Shown here one piece after another: positions 25,995-34,476 of a stretch of DNA of 64,000 nucleotides. The notes under the pieces are model-generated. The model saw nothing but the letters and a program-made list of their open reading frames with translations. It did no database searches and was not told the DNA's origin. The DNA is taken from contig NZ_CAAJGL010000101.1 of assembly GCF_900996225.1 (NCBI RefSeq), forward strand, positions 124,001 to 188,000. Direction: 5' to 3'. Both the position numbers and the translations under genes were made by a program. Each line of letters opens with the position of its first letter. Positions within the stretch are counted from its first letter, which is position 1. Source of the stretch: Paraburkholderia sp. BCC1884. GTDB lineage: Bacteria > Pseudomonadota > Gammaproteobacteria > Burkholderiales > Burkholderiaceae.

Positions 25995-26290
25995 GAGATA
26001 AAACGCGTTGGCGGTGATATCGATTTTTAAAGCGGCCGTCGCGGAGCGCGCCGAAATGCGTGCTCTAGAGTCCGGCTTTCGTACCAGGAAGGTAGTAATT
26101 GCCGGTCTGATGTGGTTTACGGTCGAGTTCGGTGTTCTAACTTTTTTAACGGCGTTGGGTAAATTTTCTTTAGCGCCGCATGCGGATACTCGCGGTGGAG
26201 TGAGGCTAAAGTTTGATTGCCCGGCGCCGTTACAGATTAAAGCCAGGGTCTGCACCTGGCTGCTCGATTGTCTCGGCCAAGGTGGAGCGT

Positions 26291-27286
26291 ATGCGTCAAC
26301 AAAGGAGTAGCGATGTGCGCTTCGCGCAGCCGCTCTCATCTTCGATGAAAAGCTATCTGTCTGGATGGCTGATCACCGGCGTTGTACTTATCGTCGATAT
26401 GGTCTGGCTCGGCTTGACCGATTACACCCTGAAACCCGGCAGCATGACTGCCGCGAGCGAAGGCGTGCTGGTCCTGCTGAGCATTGCTGCCCTGTTGCGG
26501 GGGCTAGGCTCGATTCCTCGCTACAAGACGATCACCGCGAAGTTTCGCTACGTGAACGTGTCGGACATCGCCGCCTGGTGTGCTGTGCTCGTGTGCTTCG
26601 TGCCGGCGATGTGCGTTCTGTCTTATCTCTGTGTGACAGTCGATGCGCCGCTGATCGAAAAGACGCTGATTCGCTTCGATCGCGCAGTCGGCTTCGATTG
26701 GATTAGCACGTATCGATGGGTTCACGCGCATCCGCATGTACAGCAATTTCTGGCGCTTGCCTACGAAAGTGGCCGGTGGCAACTGATTGCGCTCCCGCTC
26801 ATTCTCGGTTTGTCGGGTAGGCGCGAGGCACTACCGGATTTTTTCTTTCTGATTGCGCTGGCGAGCGTTCTGCTTCTCGTGTTGTCGACGCCTTTTCCCG
26901 CATCGAGTGCCTTCGTCTATTTCAACGTCAACGACCCGAACACGGCGGCTACGGTGTCGGATTTTGCGGCGTTGCGTGAGGGCACCTTACGCGTGATCGA
27001 TCTCGCGAACCCGCAGGGCCTGATTTCGATGCCGTCGTTTCATACGGCGCTGGCGGTTTTATTTACGTATTCGCTTCGGCATGTCCGCGGGCTTTTTGGC
27101 GTTGCAGTCGCGCTCAATGCCGCGATGATCGTGTCGACGCCGACGCAAGGCGGTCACTATTTGGCCGATGTGGTGGGGGGTGTGGTTCTCGCCGCCGTCA
27201 CGATTCAGATATCGAAGGCGCGCTTCTATCGTCGACGAACCGACAATGTGCCGGGCATTCCGACGATTGGACGGGGTGTTCTGTAG
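26291..27286 (+). CDS. PAP2 superfamily membrane phosphatase
   Basis: A 331-residue polytopic protein with about six transmembrane segments. The catalytic PAP2 motifs are PSFHTA at 248-253 (His251) and GGHYLAD at 287-293 (His289, Asp293). The first, Lys/Arg-containing motif is not clear. Such proteins dephosphorylate lipid phosphates or transfer head groups; relatives include inositol-phosphorylceramide synthase. ATG 26291 is chosen because AAGGTGGAG lies six bases upstream; an ATG at 26345 would lose 18 residues. A strong terminator follows directly. Confidence 0.85.
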   Translation: MRQQRSSDVRFAQPLSSSMKSYLSGWLITGVVLIVDMVWLGLTDYTLKPGSMTAASEGVLVLLSIAALLRGLGSIPRYKTITAKFRYVNVSDIAAWCAVLVCFVPAMCVLSYLCVTVDAPLIEKTLIRFDRAVGFDWISTYRWVHAHPHVQQFLALAYESGRWQLIALPLILGLSGRREALPDFFFLIALASVLLLVLSTPFPASSAFVYFNVNDPNTAATVSDFAALREGTLRVIDLANPQGLISMPSFHTALAVLFTYSLRHVRGLFGVAVALNAAMIVSTPTQGGHYLADVVGGVVLAAVTIQISKARFYRRRTDNVPGIPTIGRGVL

Positions 27287-27321
27287 TGCCCTCGGCCTGG
27301 CTCGACTTGGCTGAGGCGACA

Positions 27322-27359
27322 AAAGCAAAAAGGCCTGCTTGCGCAGGCCTTTTTGCTTT
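27322..27359. terminator. Bidirectional terminator between PAP2 gene and tRNA-Lys
   Basis: A perfect 17-bp stem begins AAAGCAAAAAGG and is closed by a TTGC loop, with A-rich and T-rich flanks. It can end the PAP2 transcript from the left and the Tol-Pal/tRNA transcript from the right. Confidence 0.92.
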
Positions 27360-27373
27360 ACTACAAGAATCTT

Positions 27374-27449
27374 TGGTAGGCCGTACGGGATTCGAACCTG
27401 TGACCAACGGATTAAAAGTCCGCTGCTCTACCAGCTGAGCTAACGACCC
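27374..27449 (-). tRNA. tRNA-Lys (anticodon TTT)
   Basis: Read on the minus strand, the gene starts GGGTCGTTAGCTCAGC and has the anticodon loop CTTTTAA, so the anticodon is TTT. The T-loop is TTCGAAT and the CCA end is encoded. The acceptor stem has two G-U pairs (1-72 and 4-69). The T-stem ACAGG/CCCGT contains one A-C mismatch at 51-63. It lies 172 bp downstream of cpoB, after an intrinsic terminator, and just before the terminator at 27322-27359. Confidence 0.95.
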
Positions 27450-27534
27450 AAAAGAGAAGCGAAATTATAGCGATAGGTGCCGTAGGCTGTCAACCCATGG
27501 TGACAATCGGGCCTGTCGACACTGCAGATAGTGA

Positions 27535-27562
27535 AAAGCCCGGGTAGCGATACCCGGGCTTT
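27535..27562 (-). terminator. Terminator of the Tol-Pal operon
   Basis: A perfect 12-bp stem, AAAGCCCGGGTA / TACCCGGGCTTT, with a 4-nt loop. On the minus strand it ends in CTTTTC. It lies 59 bp after the cpoB stop and before tRNA-Lys, which therefore probably has its own promoter. Confidence 0.8.
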
Positions 27563-27621
27563 CCAGCGAGAGGCGCGCGTGACTATGAAGTCGGACACTG
27601 CGCGTTACTGCCTACCAGCAC

Positions 27622-28383
27622 TTACTTGATCTGCGAGAGCTTGCTCTGTGCCGACTGCGCGACGTCCGAGCCGCTGTATTGCGCAACGATCTGCTCGAGC
27701 GTCTTCTTGGCCGCAGCCTTCTGACCTTGCTCGAGTTGATTGTTGGCGATGGCCAGCAATGCCTCAGGCGCACGCGGATGCTGCGGGTAGTTCTTCACCA
27801 CACCTTGCCAGGTTGCCGTCGAGCCCTTGTAGTCGCGCAGTGCATAAAGCGCGTTGCCGAGCCAGTATTGTGCGGTCGGCTGGTAAGGGCTGTTCGGAAA
27901 CTTGGAGATGAAAGTGCGGAACGACGCCGCCGCATTCTTGAAGTCGCCACTGCGGAACTGCTGCGAAGCCGCGTTGAACGATTCGGTTTCGCCCGGCTGC
28001 ACCTCACCCTGGACGCCGTCCACCGTCTGTTGCTGCGGCTCGAATTTCTTCAGGCGCGTATCCAGATCGGTGTAGTAGTCCTTCTGCTGCTTTTGCAGCG
28101 TGGTGAGCTGATTGCCCAGATCCTCGTTCTGTCCGCGCAACGTCGCAACCTGCTGATTCAACTGGTCGAGACGGTTGGACTGATCGAGAATCGTGCGCTG
28201 TGCGGCCGACAGTTGACTCGACAGACTATCGGTCTTCGTACGCAGATCGAGAATGGCCTGGCGGGCCTGATCGTCGTCGAAGATGCCCGCATGCGCAGGC
28301 ACAGCCACGAAGGCCGTGCCTGCGACGCAGGCCGCTGCGGCGAACCGCAGCCAGGAGAAACGATGCGTCATTCGGCTCATCAC
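27622..28383 (-). CDS. cpoB: Cell division coordinator CpoB (YbgF)
   Basis: A 253-residue periplasmic protein that links outer-membrane constriction by Tol-Pal with peptidoglycan synthesis. It has a signal peptide (cleavage near PAHA-GIF, residue about 32). A coiled-coil follows at about 40-105, rich in Gln, Leu and Asp, for trimerisation. The C-terminal TPR region (FNAASQQFRSGDFKNAAASF, YWLGNALYALRDY) fits YbgF. It is the last protein gene of the operon, 7 bp after pal. Confidence 0.94.
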   Translation of the reverse strand: MMSRMTHRFSWLRFAAAACVAGTAFVAVPAHAGIFDDDQARQAILDLRTKTDSLSSQLSAAQRTILDQSNRLDQLNQQVATLRGQNEDLGNQLTTLQKQQKDYYTDLDTRLKKFEPQQQTVDGVQGEVQPGETESFNAASQQFRSGDFKNAAASFRTFISKFPNSPYQPTAQYWLGNALYALRDYKGSTATWQGVVKNYPQHPRAPEALLAIANNQLEQGQKAAAKKTLEQIVAQYSGSDVAQSAQSKLSQIK

Positions 28384-28390
28384 CCGTTAC

Positions 28391-28900
28391 TTACTGTTGG
28401 TACACGAGGTCGGCGCGGCGGTTTTGTGCCCACGACGCTTCGTCATGACCGTCAGCTTGCGGCTTTTCCTTGCCGAGGCTCACGGCTTCCATTTGCGAGT
28501 CCGTGACGCCCATCAGCGACAGCGAACGGCGCACAGCTTCAGCACGCTTCTGGCCGAGTGCCAGGTTGTATTCGCTCGTACCGCGTTCGTCGGTGTTGCC
28601 CTGGATCAGGACGTGACGTTGCGGGTGGCTCTTCAGGTATTGCGCGTGTTGTTGCAGCAGCGATTGGTAATCGTCCTTGACCGAGTAGCTGTCGAAGTCG
28701 AAGTAGACGCTGCGCTTGGCGAGCGGGCTGTTCGGATCGTTCAGCGGATCGACATTGACCTGTGCGACGTCGGTCGGGTTCGGTTGCGTCGAGACTGCAC
28801 CGCCCTTGTTGGCGTTTTCGTCGAGCTTGACGCCCGAGTGACATGCGGCCAGCGCACCGACCATCAATACGGCAAAAGCGAAACGAAGTTTGGACATCAT
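28391..28900 (-). CDS. pal: Peptidoglycan-associated lipoprotein Pal
   Basis: A 169-residue outer-membrane lipoprotein. The lipobox is ALAAC (Cys about residue 20). An OmpA-like C-terminal domain shows VYFDFDSYSVKDDYQSLL and NTDERGTSEYNLALGQKRA, which bind diaminopimelate in peptidoglycan. Pal anchors the outer membrane to the wall and interacts with TolB. It lies between tolB and cpoB with short spacings, as in most proteobacteria. Confidence 0.97.
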   Translation of the reverse strand: MMSKLRFAFAVLMVGALAACHSGVKLDENANKGGAVSTQPNPTDVAQVNVDPLNDPNSPLAKRSVYFDFDSYSVKDDYQSLLQQHAQYLKSHPQRHVLIQGNTDERGTSEYNLALGQKRAEAVRRSLSLMGVTDSQMEAVSLGKEKPQADGHDEASWAQNRRADLVYQQ

Positions 28901-28932
28901 TTGGTTACTCTCCTTGTGTTATTGCATCAACG

Positions 28933-30225
28933 TTATTGCATAAACGGGCCCCAGGATGGCTCGCGTACGCTGCCACCCTGAACGGACAGGACCTGCCGAG
29001 TGCGACCGTCGGTCGATACTGCGGCCAACACGCCACGGCCGTTCACCTGTGTGGCGTAAAGAATGTACTGACCGTTCGCCGCGAAGCTCGGCGATTCGTC
29101 ATGTGTCGTGTCCGTCAGGCCTGTGGCAGTGTTGCCTTGCAGGTCCTGGATATAGAGCTTGAACCCTCCACCGACGCGCGAGATATAGGCGAGTTGCTTG
29201 CCATCGGGGCTCACGCGGGGGCTGGTGTTGTAGCTGCCCGTGAATGTAACGCGTTGTGCGGCGCCGGCGTTTTCGCCTTGGGCCGACATCTTGTAGATCT
29301 GCGGTTGGCCGCCACGGTCGCTGGTGAAATAGATCGACTGGCCGTCCGGCGAGAAGGCCGGTTCGGTGTCGATCGAGCTTCCCTGAGTGAGGCGGCGCAG
29401 GCCGCTGCCATCGGCATTGACGGCGAAGATCTGCGTGTTGCCGGTGCGCGAGAGCGCGATGGCGAGCGTGCGGCCATCCGGCGACCAGGCCGGCGCACTG
29501 TTATTACCCTTCTGGTCCGATACGACCACGCGACGGCCCGTAGGCAGATCGTGGATATAGACGATCGGCTTCTTCTTTTCAAACGAAACGTAAGCGACCT
29601 TGGTGCCGTCAGGCGACCATGCCGGCGAGATGATCGGCTCGGGGCTCGACAACGCGATGTGCGCGTCCTGGCCATCCGAATCGGAAATCTGCAATTGATA
29701 GCGCCCACCCGTCTTGATGACGTACGACAGACGCGTGGCGAACACGCCGCGGCCGCCCATCAGCTTGCCATAGATGTAGTCGGCAACCTTGTGTGCGCTC
29801 ATGCGCAAGCCGCTTTCCGGGCTCACCAGCACGAGGCCGCCGAGGCTTTCGCCCTTGACGGTGTCGTACAGCTTGAAGCGCACTTCGTACTGGCCGTTCG
29901 GCAGGCGGTTCACACTGCCCGACACGAATGCATTGGCGCCCTTGGCCTTCCAACTGCCGAGGTCGACCGAATCCGTCTCCGACACCGGCGTCGCGCCCGC
30001 GTCGATATTCGTGAATTTGCCGCTGCGTTGCAGATCCTGACGCACGATCGTGCTGACCTGCTGCGGCGAGTTCGCTTCATTGGCGAAATTCGCCGTTGCG
30101 ATCGGAAACTGGGTGGACCCGACGCCTGTCACGAGGACGTTGAGTTGTGCGTGGGCGGCGCCGCCGACGGCGATCAGGCACGACGCTACAAGTGTCCGCA
30201 GGCCTAGCTTGGTCATCAAACTCAT
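28933..30225 (-). CDS. tolB: Tol-Pal system beta-propeller protein TolB
   Basis: A 430-residue periplasmic protein. After a signal peptide (AHA-QLNV) comes an N-terminal alpha/beta domain to about residue 165. A six-bladed propeller follows, with repeated AWSPDG, SPDG and SYNTSPRVSPDGKQLAY units. TolB binds Pal and TolA and shuttles between them. ATG 30225 (MSLMTKLGL) is preferred; the longer frame starts at a TTG six codons upstream. The 138-bp gap before it may hold an internal promoter, but none is clear. Confidence 0.96.
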   Translation of the reverse strand: MSLMTKLGLRTLVASCLIAVGGAAHAQLNVLVTGVGSTQFPIATANFANEANSPQQVSTIVRQDLQRSGKFTNIDAGATPVSETDSVDLGSWKAKGANAFVSGSVNRLPNGQYEVRFKLYDTVKGESLGGLVLVSPESGLRMSAHKVADYIYGKLMGGRGVFATRLSYVIKTGGRYQLQISDSDGQDAHIALSSPEPIISPAWSPDGTKVAYVSFEKKKPIVYIHDLPTGRRVVVSDQKGNNSAPAWSPDGRTLAIALSRTGNTQIFAVNADGSGLRRLTQGSSIDTEPAFSPDGQSIYFTSDRGGQPQIYKMSAQGENAGAAQRVTFTGSYNTSPRVSPDGKQLAYISRVGGGFKLYIQDLQGNTATGLTDTTHDESPSFAANGQYILYATQVNGRGVLAAVSTDGRTRQVLSVQGGSVREPSWGPFMQ

Positions 30226-30363
30226 GCTGTATGGATTCCCCAAAAACGTTTTACCAACACTTCACGACAGCAGACAGACCCGAAAAGCATTAATTCGTTC
30301 CCGAGTGCGCGACGCTGAGCGGAGCGTCGTGTCTACTGTCAACTGACTGTCAAATTGCTGAAC

Positions 30364-31380
30364 TCAACCTGCCGGACGAAGCGTAATCAGGAAATTCGTC
30401 GGCGTCTTGCCATTGATGTCCTGAGGCATCGGATTGGTCAGATCGACCGCCCGCTTTGCGGCGTCGTCCCACGCCGAGTTGCCGCTGCTGCGCGAGATCG
30501 AAGAATCCAGCAATGTCCCTGTAGGCGAGCAACGAACGGAAATCACGGTCACCAGACCAGCCGTGTCGCCAGACCATGACACATGCGGGAGAACCGCGCG
30601 GCGTACTTTGTCCGCGTAACCCGGCGATGCTGCATTGCCGCCCGAGCCGCTACCCGTACCGCTCTTGCCGAGGCCGTCGGTCGAACCCGTACCACCGGCC
30701 GTGCCTTGCATCATCTGCGCGACCCGTGCGCGGCGTTCAGCATCTGCCTTCTTCGCCTGCGCCGCAGCGTCCGCCTGAGCCTTCGCTTTTGCCGCTTTCT
30801 GCGCGTCCGCCTTCTTCTGCGCTTCGGCCGCGTCGGCCTGCTTCTGCTGTTCCTGCTGCTGTTCTTTCAACTGTTGCTGCTTCTGCTGATCAGCCAGTTG
30901 CTGTTGCTTGAGCTTGTCAGCCTGCTGTTGCTGCTGCTGTTTCTGCTTCGCGGCGGCGGCTTTTTGAGCGGCCAGTTGTGCGGCCTGATCGGCGGCCAAC
31001 TGTTGCTGGCGTTTCGCCTCGGCTTCCTGCTGAGCCTGCAGCTTCTGCTGGCGTTGCTGTTCAGCCAGTTGCGCCTGACGCGCCGCTTCCTGTTGCTGCC
31101 GCTTCTTTTCCTGCAACGCGATGTCAGCCTGTTCGTCCGGCAGCGGCGGGGCAGGGGCGACCGGTGCGGGCGGCGGCGGCACGGGACGCGGGATCGCCGC
31201 ATCCGGCACCTCGGTCCACAACTCGGCTTCCGCGCCTTCGGGCGTACTGTTTTGCCACTGGATGCCGTGATACAGGAAGAACCCGAGCAGCGCGTGCATC
31301 ACCAGCGCGAACGCAAAGGCTCGCCCGGTGCCGCGTTCACGCGGTGGCTGGAGCGGGTATTCGGGATTCTTGCGGATCAT
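30364..31380 (-). CDS. tolA: Tol-Pal energy-coupling protein TolA
   Basis: A 338-residue inner-membrane protein. One transmembrane segment lies at about 23-40. A Pro-rich patch follows near 65-85, and a long helical domain II at about 95-220 is made almost only of Gln, Lys and Ala. A Gly/Ser hinge and a C-terminal domain (about 255-338) contain RAVLPHVSWSGDTAGLVTVI. TolA spans the periplasm and transmits energy from TolQR to TolB-Pal. The start overlaps tolR by four bases. The domain II repeats are low-complexity DNA. Confidence 0.95.
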   Translation of the reverse strand: MIRKNPEYPLQPPRERGTGRAFAFALVMHALLGFFLYHGIQWQNSTPEGAEAELWTEVPDAAIPRPVPPPPAPVAPAPPLPDEQADIALQEKKRQQQEAARQAQLAEQQRQQKLQAQQEAEAKRQQQLAADQAAQLAAQKAAAAKQKQQQQQQADKLKQQQLADQQKQQQLKEQQQEQQKQADAAEAQKKADAQKAAKAKAQADAAAQAKKADAERRARVAQMMQGTAGGTGSTDGLGKSGTGSGSGGNAASPGYADKVRRAVLPHVSWSGDTAGLVTVISVRCSPTGTLLDSSISRSSGNSAWDDAAKRAVDLTNPMPQDINGKTPTNFLITLRPAG

Positions 31381-31823
31381 TGCGATTTGACGAGCAATCC
31401 AACGCGTTTGACGCCGCGAGCTTTCAGCTCGGACATCACGTTCATCACGACTTCGTACTTGACGGTTTTATCCGCGGCGATCACGACGGGCTGATCCGGA
31501 TGCGACTGCGCGCGCTCGGCGATGAAGCCGTTCAGGTCGGCCTTCGTCATGTCTTCCTGTTGCTGTGCGCCGGCATCGTCCTTGTACTTGACGCTCATGT
31601 TGCCGTCTGCACGAATGTTCACGATGACGGGCGGTGTTTGCTGCTGCGGCGCGGCGCCACCGACGGTCGGCAGATTGACGATCGACGGGGCGACGAGCGG
31701 CGCCGTCACCATGAAGATCACGAGCAGCACGAGCATCACGTCGATGTACGGCACGACGTTGATGTCGGCCATCGCGCGTCGCTGACGGGAGCCGCGCATG
31801 CTGGATGTACGAGAGCCTGCCAT
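31377..31823 (-). CDS. tolR: Tol-Pal proton-channel protein TolR
   Basis: A 148-residue ExbD/TolR protein. A single membrane helix (about residues 23-45) follows ADINVVPYIDVMLVLLVIFM, which carries the conserved Asp of the proton path. The periplasmic domain follows (GNMSVKYKDDAG, QPVVIAADKTVKYE). With TolQ it uses the proton motive force to drive TolA. It lies 10 bp after tolQ and overlaps tolA. Confidence 0.97.
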   Translation of the reverse strand: MAGSRTSSMRGSRQRRAMADINVVPYIDVMLVLLVIFMVTAPLVAPSIVNLPTVGGAAPQQQTPPVIVNIRADGNMSVKYKDDAGAQQQEDMTKADLNGFIAERAQSHPDQPVVIAADKTVKYEVVMNVMSELKARGVKRVGLLVKSQ

Positions 31824-31833
31824 CGTGGACTCC

Positions 31834-32511
31834 TTACTGTGCCTGGCGCTGCAGGATGTTCGAGAATTCTTCGATGAAGGTCTCGAAGCGGATCGCCAGA
31901 CGGTCGATGTCGTGCGCGTAGCGGTTGTAAGCGACCACGGCCGGAATCGCGGCGAACAGGCCGATTGCCGTAGCCGTCAGCGCTTCCGCAATACCCGGCG
32001 CGACGTTCGCCAGCGTAGCTTGCTGAACGTTCGCGAGACCGCGGAACGCGTTCATGATCCCCCACACCGTGCCGAACAGACCGATATACGGGCTGACCGA
32101 GCCGACCGACGCGAGAAACGCCAGATTGGCCTCGAGCACGTCCATTTCACGCTGGAATGCGGCACGCATGGCGCGGCGGGCGCCGTCGAGAATCGCACCC
32201 GGATCGTTCAGGCGTTTTTCCTTGCCTTTCAGGAATTCGCGCATCCCGGACTCGAAAATCCGCTCCAGGGCGCCGATCGTGTGGCGATTGTTCGCGGCGC
32301 TCTGATAAAGCGCCTGCAGGTCGCCGCCCGACCAGAAATCGCGTTCGAAGCGCTCAGTTTGCGCGCGCGCCCGGCGGATCGCAAACCACTTGCGGAAGAT
32401 GAAAGTCCACGACAGCAGCGACAACAGCAGCAGCAGAGCCATGACGGCCTGCGCCAGCAGGCTCGCGTTGAGTACTAGAGAAACGATCGACAGATCTTGT
32501 GTAGTGTTCAT
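31834..32511 (-). CDS. tolQ: Tol-Pal proton-channel protein TolQ
   Basis: A 225-residue ExbB/TolQ protein with three membrane helices, at about 12-38, 132-155 and 165-190. The family sequence SPYIGLFGTVWGIMNAFRGL and ATAIGLFAAIPAVVAYN are clear. It forms the pentameric proton-channel ring around TolR. It starts the tolQRA group; a 155-bp gap separates it from ybgC, which could contain a promoter. Confidence 0.97.
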   Translation of the reverse strand: MNTTQDLSIVSLVLNASLLAQAVMALLLLLSLLSWTFIFRKWFAIRRARAQTERFERDFWSGGDLQALYQSAANNRHTIGALERIFESGMREFLKGKEKRLNDPGAILDGARRAMRAAFQREMDVLEANLAFLASVGSVSPYIGLFGTVWGIMNAFRGLANVQQATLANVAPGIAEALTATAIGLFAAIPAVVAYNRYAHDIDRLAIRFETFIEEFSNILQRQAQ

Positions 32512-32666
32512 AAAGGTTCGTTTTAACGTCCCGGAAGGGGGCGTCCGGCTGCAAGGTCACTCGAAGCTTGCCGTGAGCAAAACGGAAGCATCGGCGATAT
32601 TGCAAGCCGAACCATGCTTTGTGTTGCTTGATCGATGCGAGTTCACTGGCCCCGTAACAACGGAGC

Positions 32667-33137
32667 TCAGTTGTTATTCGTTGACACGCCATCGTCTTTG
32701 ACGCCCGGCCCACGCCGCAAAGCGGCGAGAACCGGCGGAGGAATCGCGGCTGGCCGAAGCGCGACGCGATCGACGCAGCCGACCCGGATGGAACCGGTAG
32801 CAAGCAGCGTGCCGTCCCGCCAGGCTTCCTGCGCGAAGTCCACCGACGCCCGCCCGAGCCGCTCGATCCGGCTGACCACCTGGACGACGTCGTCAAGCCG
32901 GGCCGGCGCCCGATAGTCGACTGCGGTGCTGCGCACGATAAAAATTGCGCCGGTTTCGTCTGCCAGCCGGTTCTGGTCGACGCCGCACGCGCGCAGCCAT
33001 TCGGTGCGCGCCCGTTCGAAAAATTTCAGGTAATTCGCGTAAAACACGATGCCGCCGGCGTCGGTATCTTCGTAATACACGCGAATGGGCCACGTGTAGC
33101 CTATTTCCGCGCCGGGCTGGCTGGTCGACATATTCAT
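32667..33137 (-). CDS. ybgC: Acyl-CoA thioesterase YbgC
   Basis: A hotdog-fold thioesterase of the tol-pal cluster. RVYYEDTDAGGIVFYANYLKF gives the YbgC signature with its catalytic Asp in DTDAGG. ERARTEWLRACGVDQ and the core strands to about residue 130 follow. It hydrolyses short-chain or fatty acyl-CoA at the membrane. The start is ambiguous: four in-frame ATG codons lie within 30 bp and none has a good ribosome binding site, so 33137 (MNMSTSQPG) is a compromise. It is the first gene of the Tol-Pal block. Confidence 0.92.
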   Translation of the reverse strand: MNMSTSQPGAEIGYTWPIRVYYEDTDAGGIVFYANYLKFFERARTEWLRACGVDQNRLADETGAIFIVRSTAVDYRAPARLDDVVQVVSRIERLGRASVDFAQEAWRDGTLLATGSIRVGCVDRVALRPAAIPPPVLAALRRGPGVKDDGVSTNNN

Positions 33138-33204
33138 GCGGCGCATTTTACCGGAACGCACACACCCAGGTCTGTTTCAAGATGTGTGCGCCGCCTGGCG
33201 GGCT

Positions 33205-33951
33205 TCAGCCGCGATGAATGGTCAATCCGGCGAAGGTTTGAGCCACCGGCATGAGCTCGATCGTGTTGATGTTGACGTGCGCAGGCCGCGTGGCGATCCA
33301 GTAGATCGAATCGGCGATGTCTTCGGCGGTCAGCGGTTCCACGTTTTCGTAGACCTTGCCGGCTTTTTCGTCATCGCCGCGAAAACGCACGTTCGAGAAC
33401 TCGGTGCCTCCGCACAGCCCCGGTTCGATATCGGTGACGCGTAGCGCGGTGCCGGCGAGATCCGCTCGCAGGTTCAGGCTGAACTGGCGCACGAATGCCT
33501 TGGTGGCGCCGTAGACGTTGCCGCCGGCGTAAGGCCAGCGGCCGGCTACTGAGCCGAGATTGAAAACGTGGCCACGATTGCGTTCCACCATGCCCGGCAG
33601 GAGCGCGTGGGTTACTTGCACGAGGCCCGTGCAGTTGGTCTCGATCATCGTGGTCCATTCGTCGAGACTGGCCTTCTGGGCCGGTTCGACGCCGAGGGCG
33701 AGACCGGCGTTGTTGACCAGCACGTCGATGGCCGCGAATTCGGGCGGCAGTGCGGCGGGCACCGCTTCGACGGCGGCGCGATCGCGCACGTCGAGTTCGA
33801 ACGGCAGAAGCGCGTCGCCGAGTTCGTCGGCGAGCTCCTGCAGGCGATCTTTACGGCGAGCGGTGGCGACGACACGGTGGCCGCCCTTGACGAAGGCGCG
33901 GGCGATAGCGGCGCCAAATCCTGCGGACGCTCCGGTGACGAACACGATCAT
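33205..33951 (-). CDS. ydfG: NADP-dependent 3-hydroxy acid dehydrogenase YdfG (SDR family)
   Basis: A 248-residue short-chain dehydrogenase. The Rossmann motif GASAGFGAAIA is at residues 7-17 and NNAGLALG at about 84. The catalytic Tyr-Lys pair lies in YGATK. Long stretches match E. coli YdfG as I recall it (VRVTDIEPGL-type end, AHVNINTIELMPV), and the length is the same. YdfG oxidises L-allo-threonine and serine and reduces malonic semialdehyde. GGGAA precedes the ATG at 33951. The frame stays open for 2.4 kb upstream across glyA and nrdR, but that is a GC-rich shadow. Confidence 0.93.
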   Translation of the reverse strand: MIVFVTGASAGFGAAIARAFVKGGHRVVATARRKDRLQELADELGDALLPFELDVRDRAAVEAVPAALPPEFAAIDVLVNNAGLALGVEPAQKASLDEWTTMIETNCTGLVQVTHALLPGMVERNRGHVFNLGSVAGRWPYAGGNVYGATKAFVRQFSLNLRADLAGTALRVTDIEPGLCGGTEFSNVRFRGDDEKAGKVYENVEPLTAEDIADSIYWIATRPAHVNINTIELMPVAQTFAGLTIHRG

Positions 33952-34203
33952 TGCAGTTCCCTGGTCGGTGAGAGAGAAAGGCCCCAAGCCTACTTCCATT
34001 GCGGCGCTGCGGCAAGGTTGCACCAGCCGGATGAGTTCCTGTGGCAGGGCTGCGCAGCGGCTTACACAGTAACTTGCAAACCGGCTTTCTTCCGATGTTT
34101 GTGCACCGCGTGCAAGCGTGCGGGATTCGGCCCCGCAAGCGCTCCGCCCAGCGCCGGCGGGCTGGTTGCCTATTCGACCCTCTTCCAATAAACTAACGCG
34201 CTC

Positions 34204-34310
34204 ATCCCCGCGTGACTGGCGATAGAACCGATTCAACCAATCGGGTTCAAGGTGGAACAACCCACCGTGAAGCGCGGGGTGCCGTTTTGCCGTTCGCCTG
34301 GGCAGCCGTG
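34204..34310 (+). ncRNA. ZTP riboswitch (pfl motif) upstream of glyA
   Basis: This leader RNA senses ZMP/ZTP, the purine intermediate AICAR phosphate that builds up when 10-formyl-THF is short. P1 pairs CCCCGCG (34206-34212) with CGCGGGG (34273-34279). The conserved GTGACTGGCG is at 34212-34221. GGTGG (34251-34255) pairs with CCACC (34262-34266), followed by GTGAAGCG. The 3' hairpin GCCGTTCGCCTGGGCA is at 34289-34304, and its loop CGCC can form the pseudoknot with GGCG (34218-34221). All are hallmarks of the pfl class, and glyA is a known ZTP target. The 166-nt downstream platform shows no clear U-tract terminator. Confidence 0.9.
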
Positions 34311-34476
34311 ATCCGCGCGCATTGATCTGCGCTGACGGTGGCTGTCCTGCCTCGCGTGTGCGGCGACTCTCCATCCGCCACGTCAGGGCTGGCCCAGCCG
34401 CCAGCAGCGCTGCGTACCCTCTACGCAAGATTCGGCACACGATCCGGTCAACCTGAACACATTCAACGGAATCCGT

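Noticed and set aside
27374..27449. tRNA-Lys as an integration site for a genomic island
   Set aside because: No integrase and no repeat of the tRNA 3' end was seen on either side, and both flanks are ordinary chromosomal genes.
28843..30207. A 454-codon plus-strand frame opposite tolB
   Set aside because: Antisense shadow of tolB in GC-rich DNA, rich in Arg and Ala, with no motif or site.
30364..31380. Gln/Lys/Ala repeats as a possible tandem-repeat element
   Set aside because: They are the normal low-complexity helical domain II of TolA, in frame and coding.
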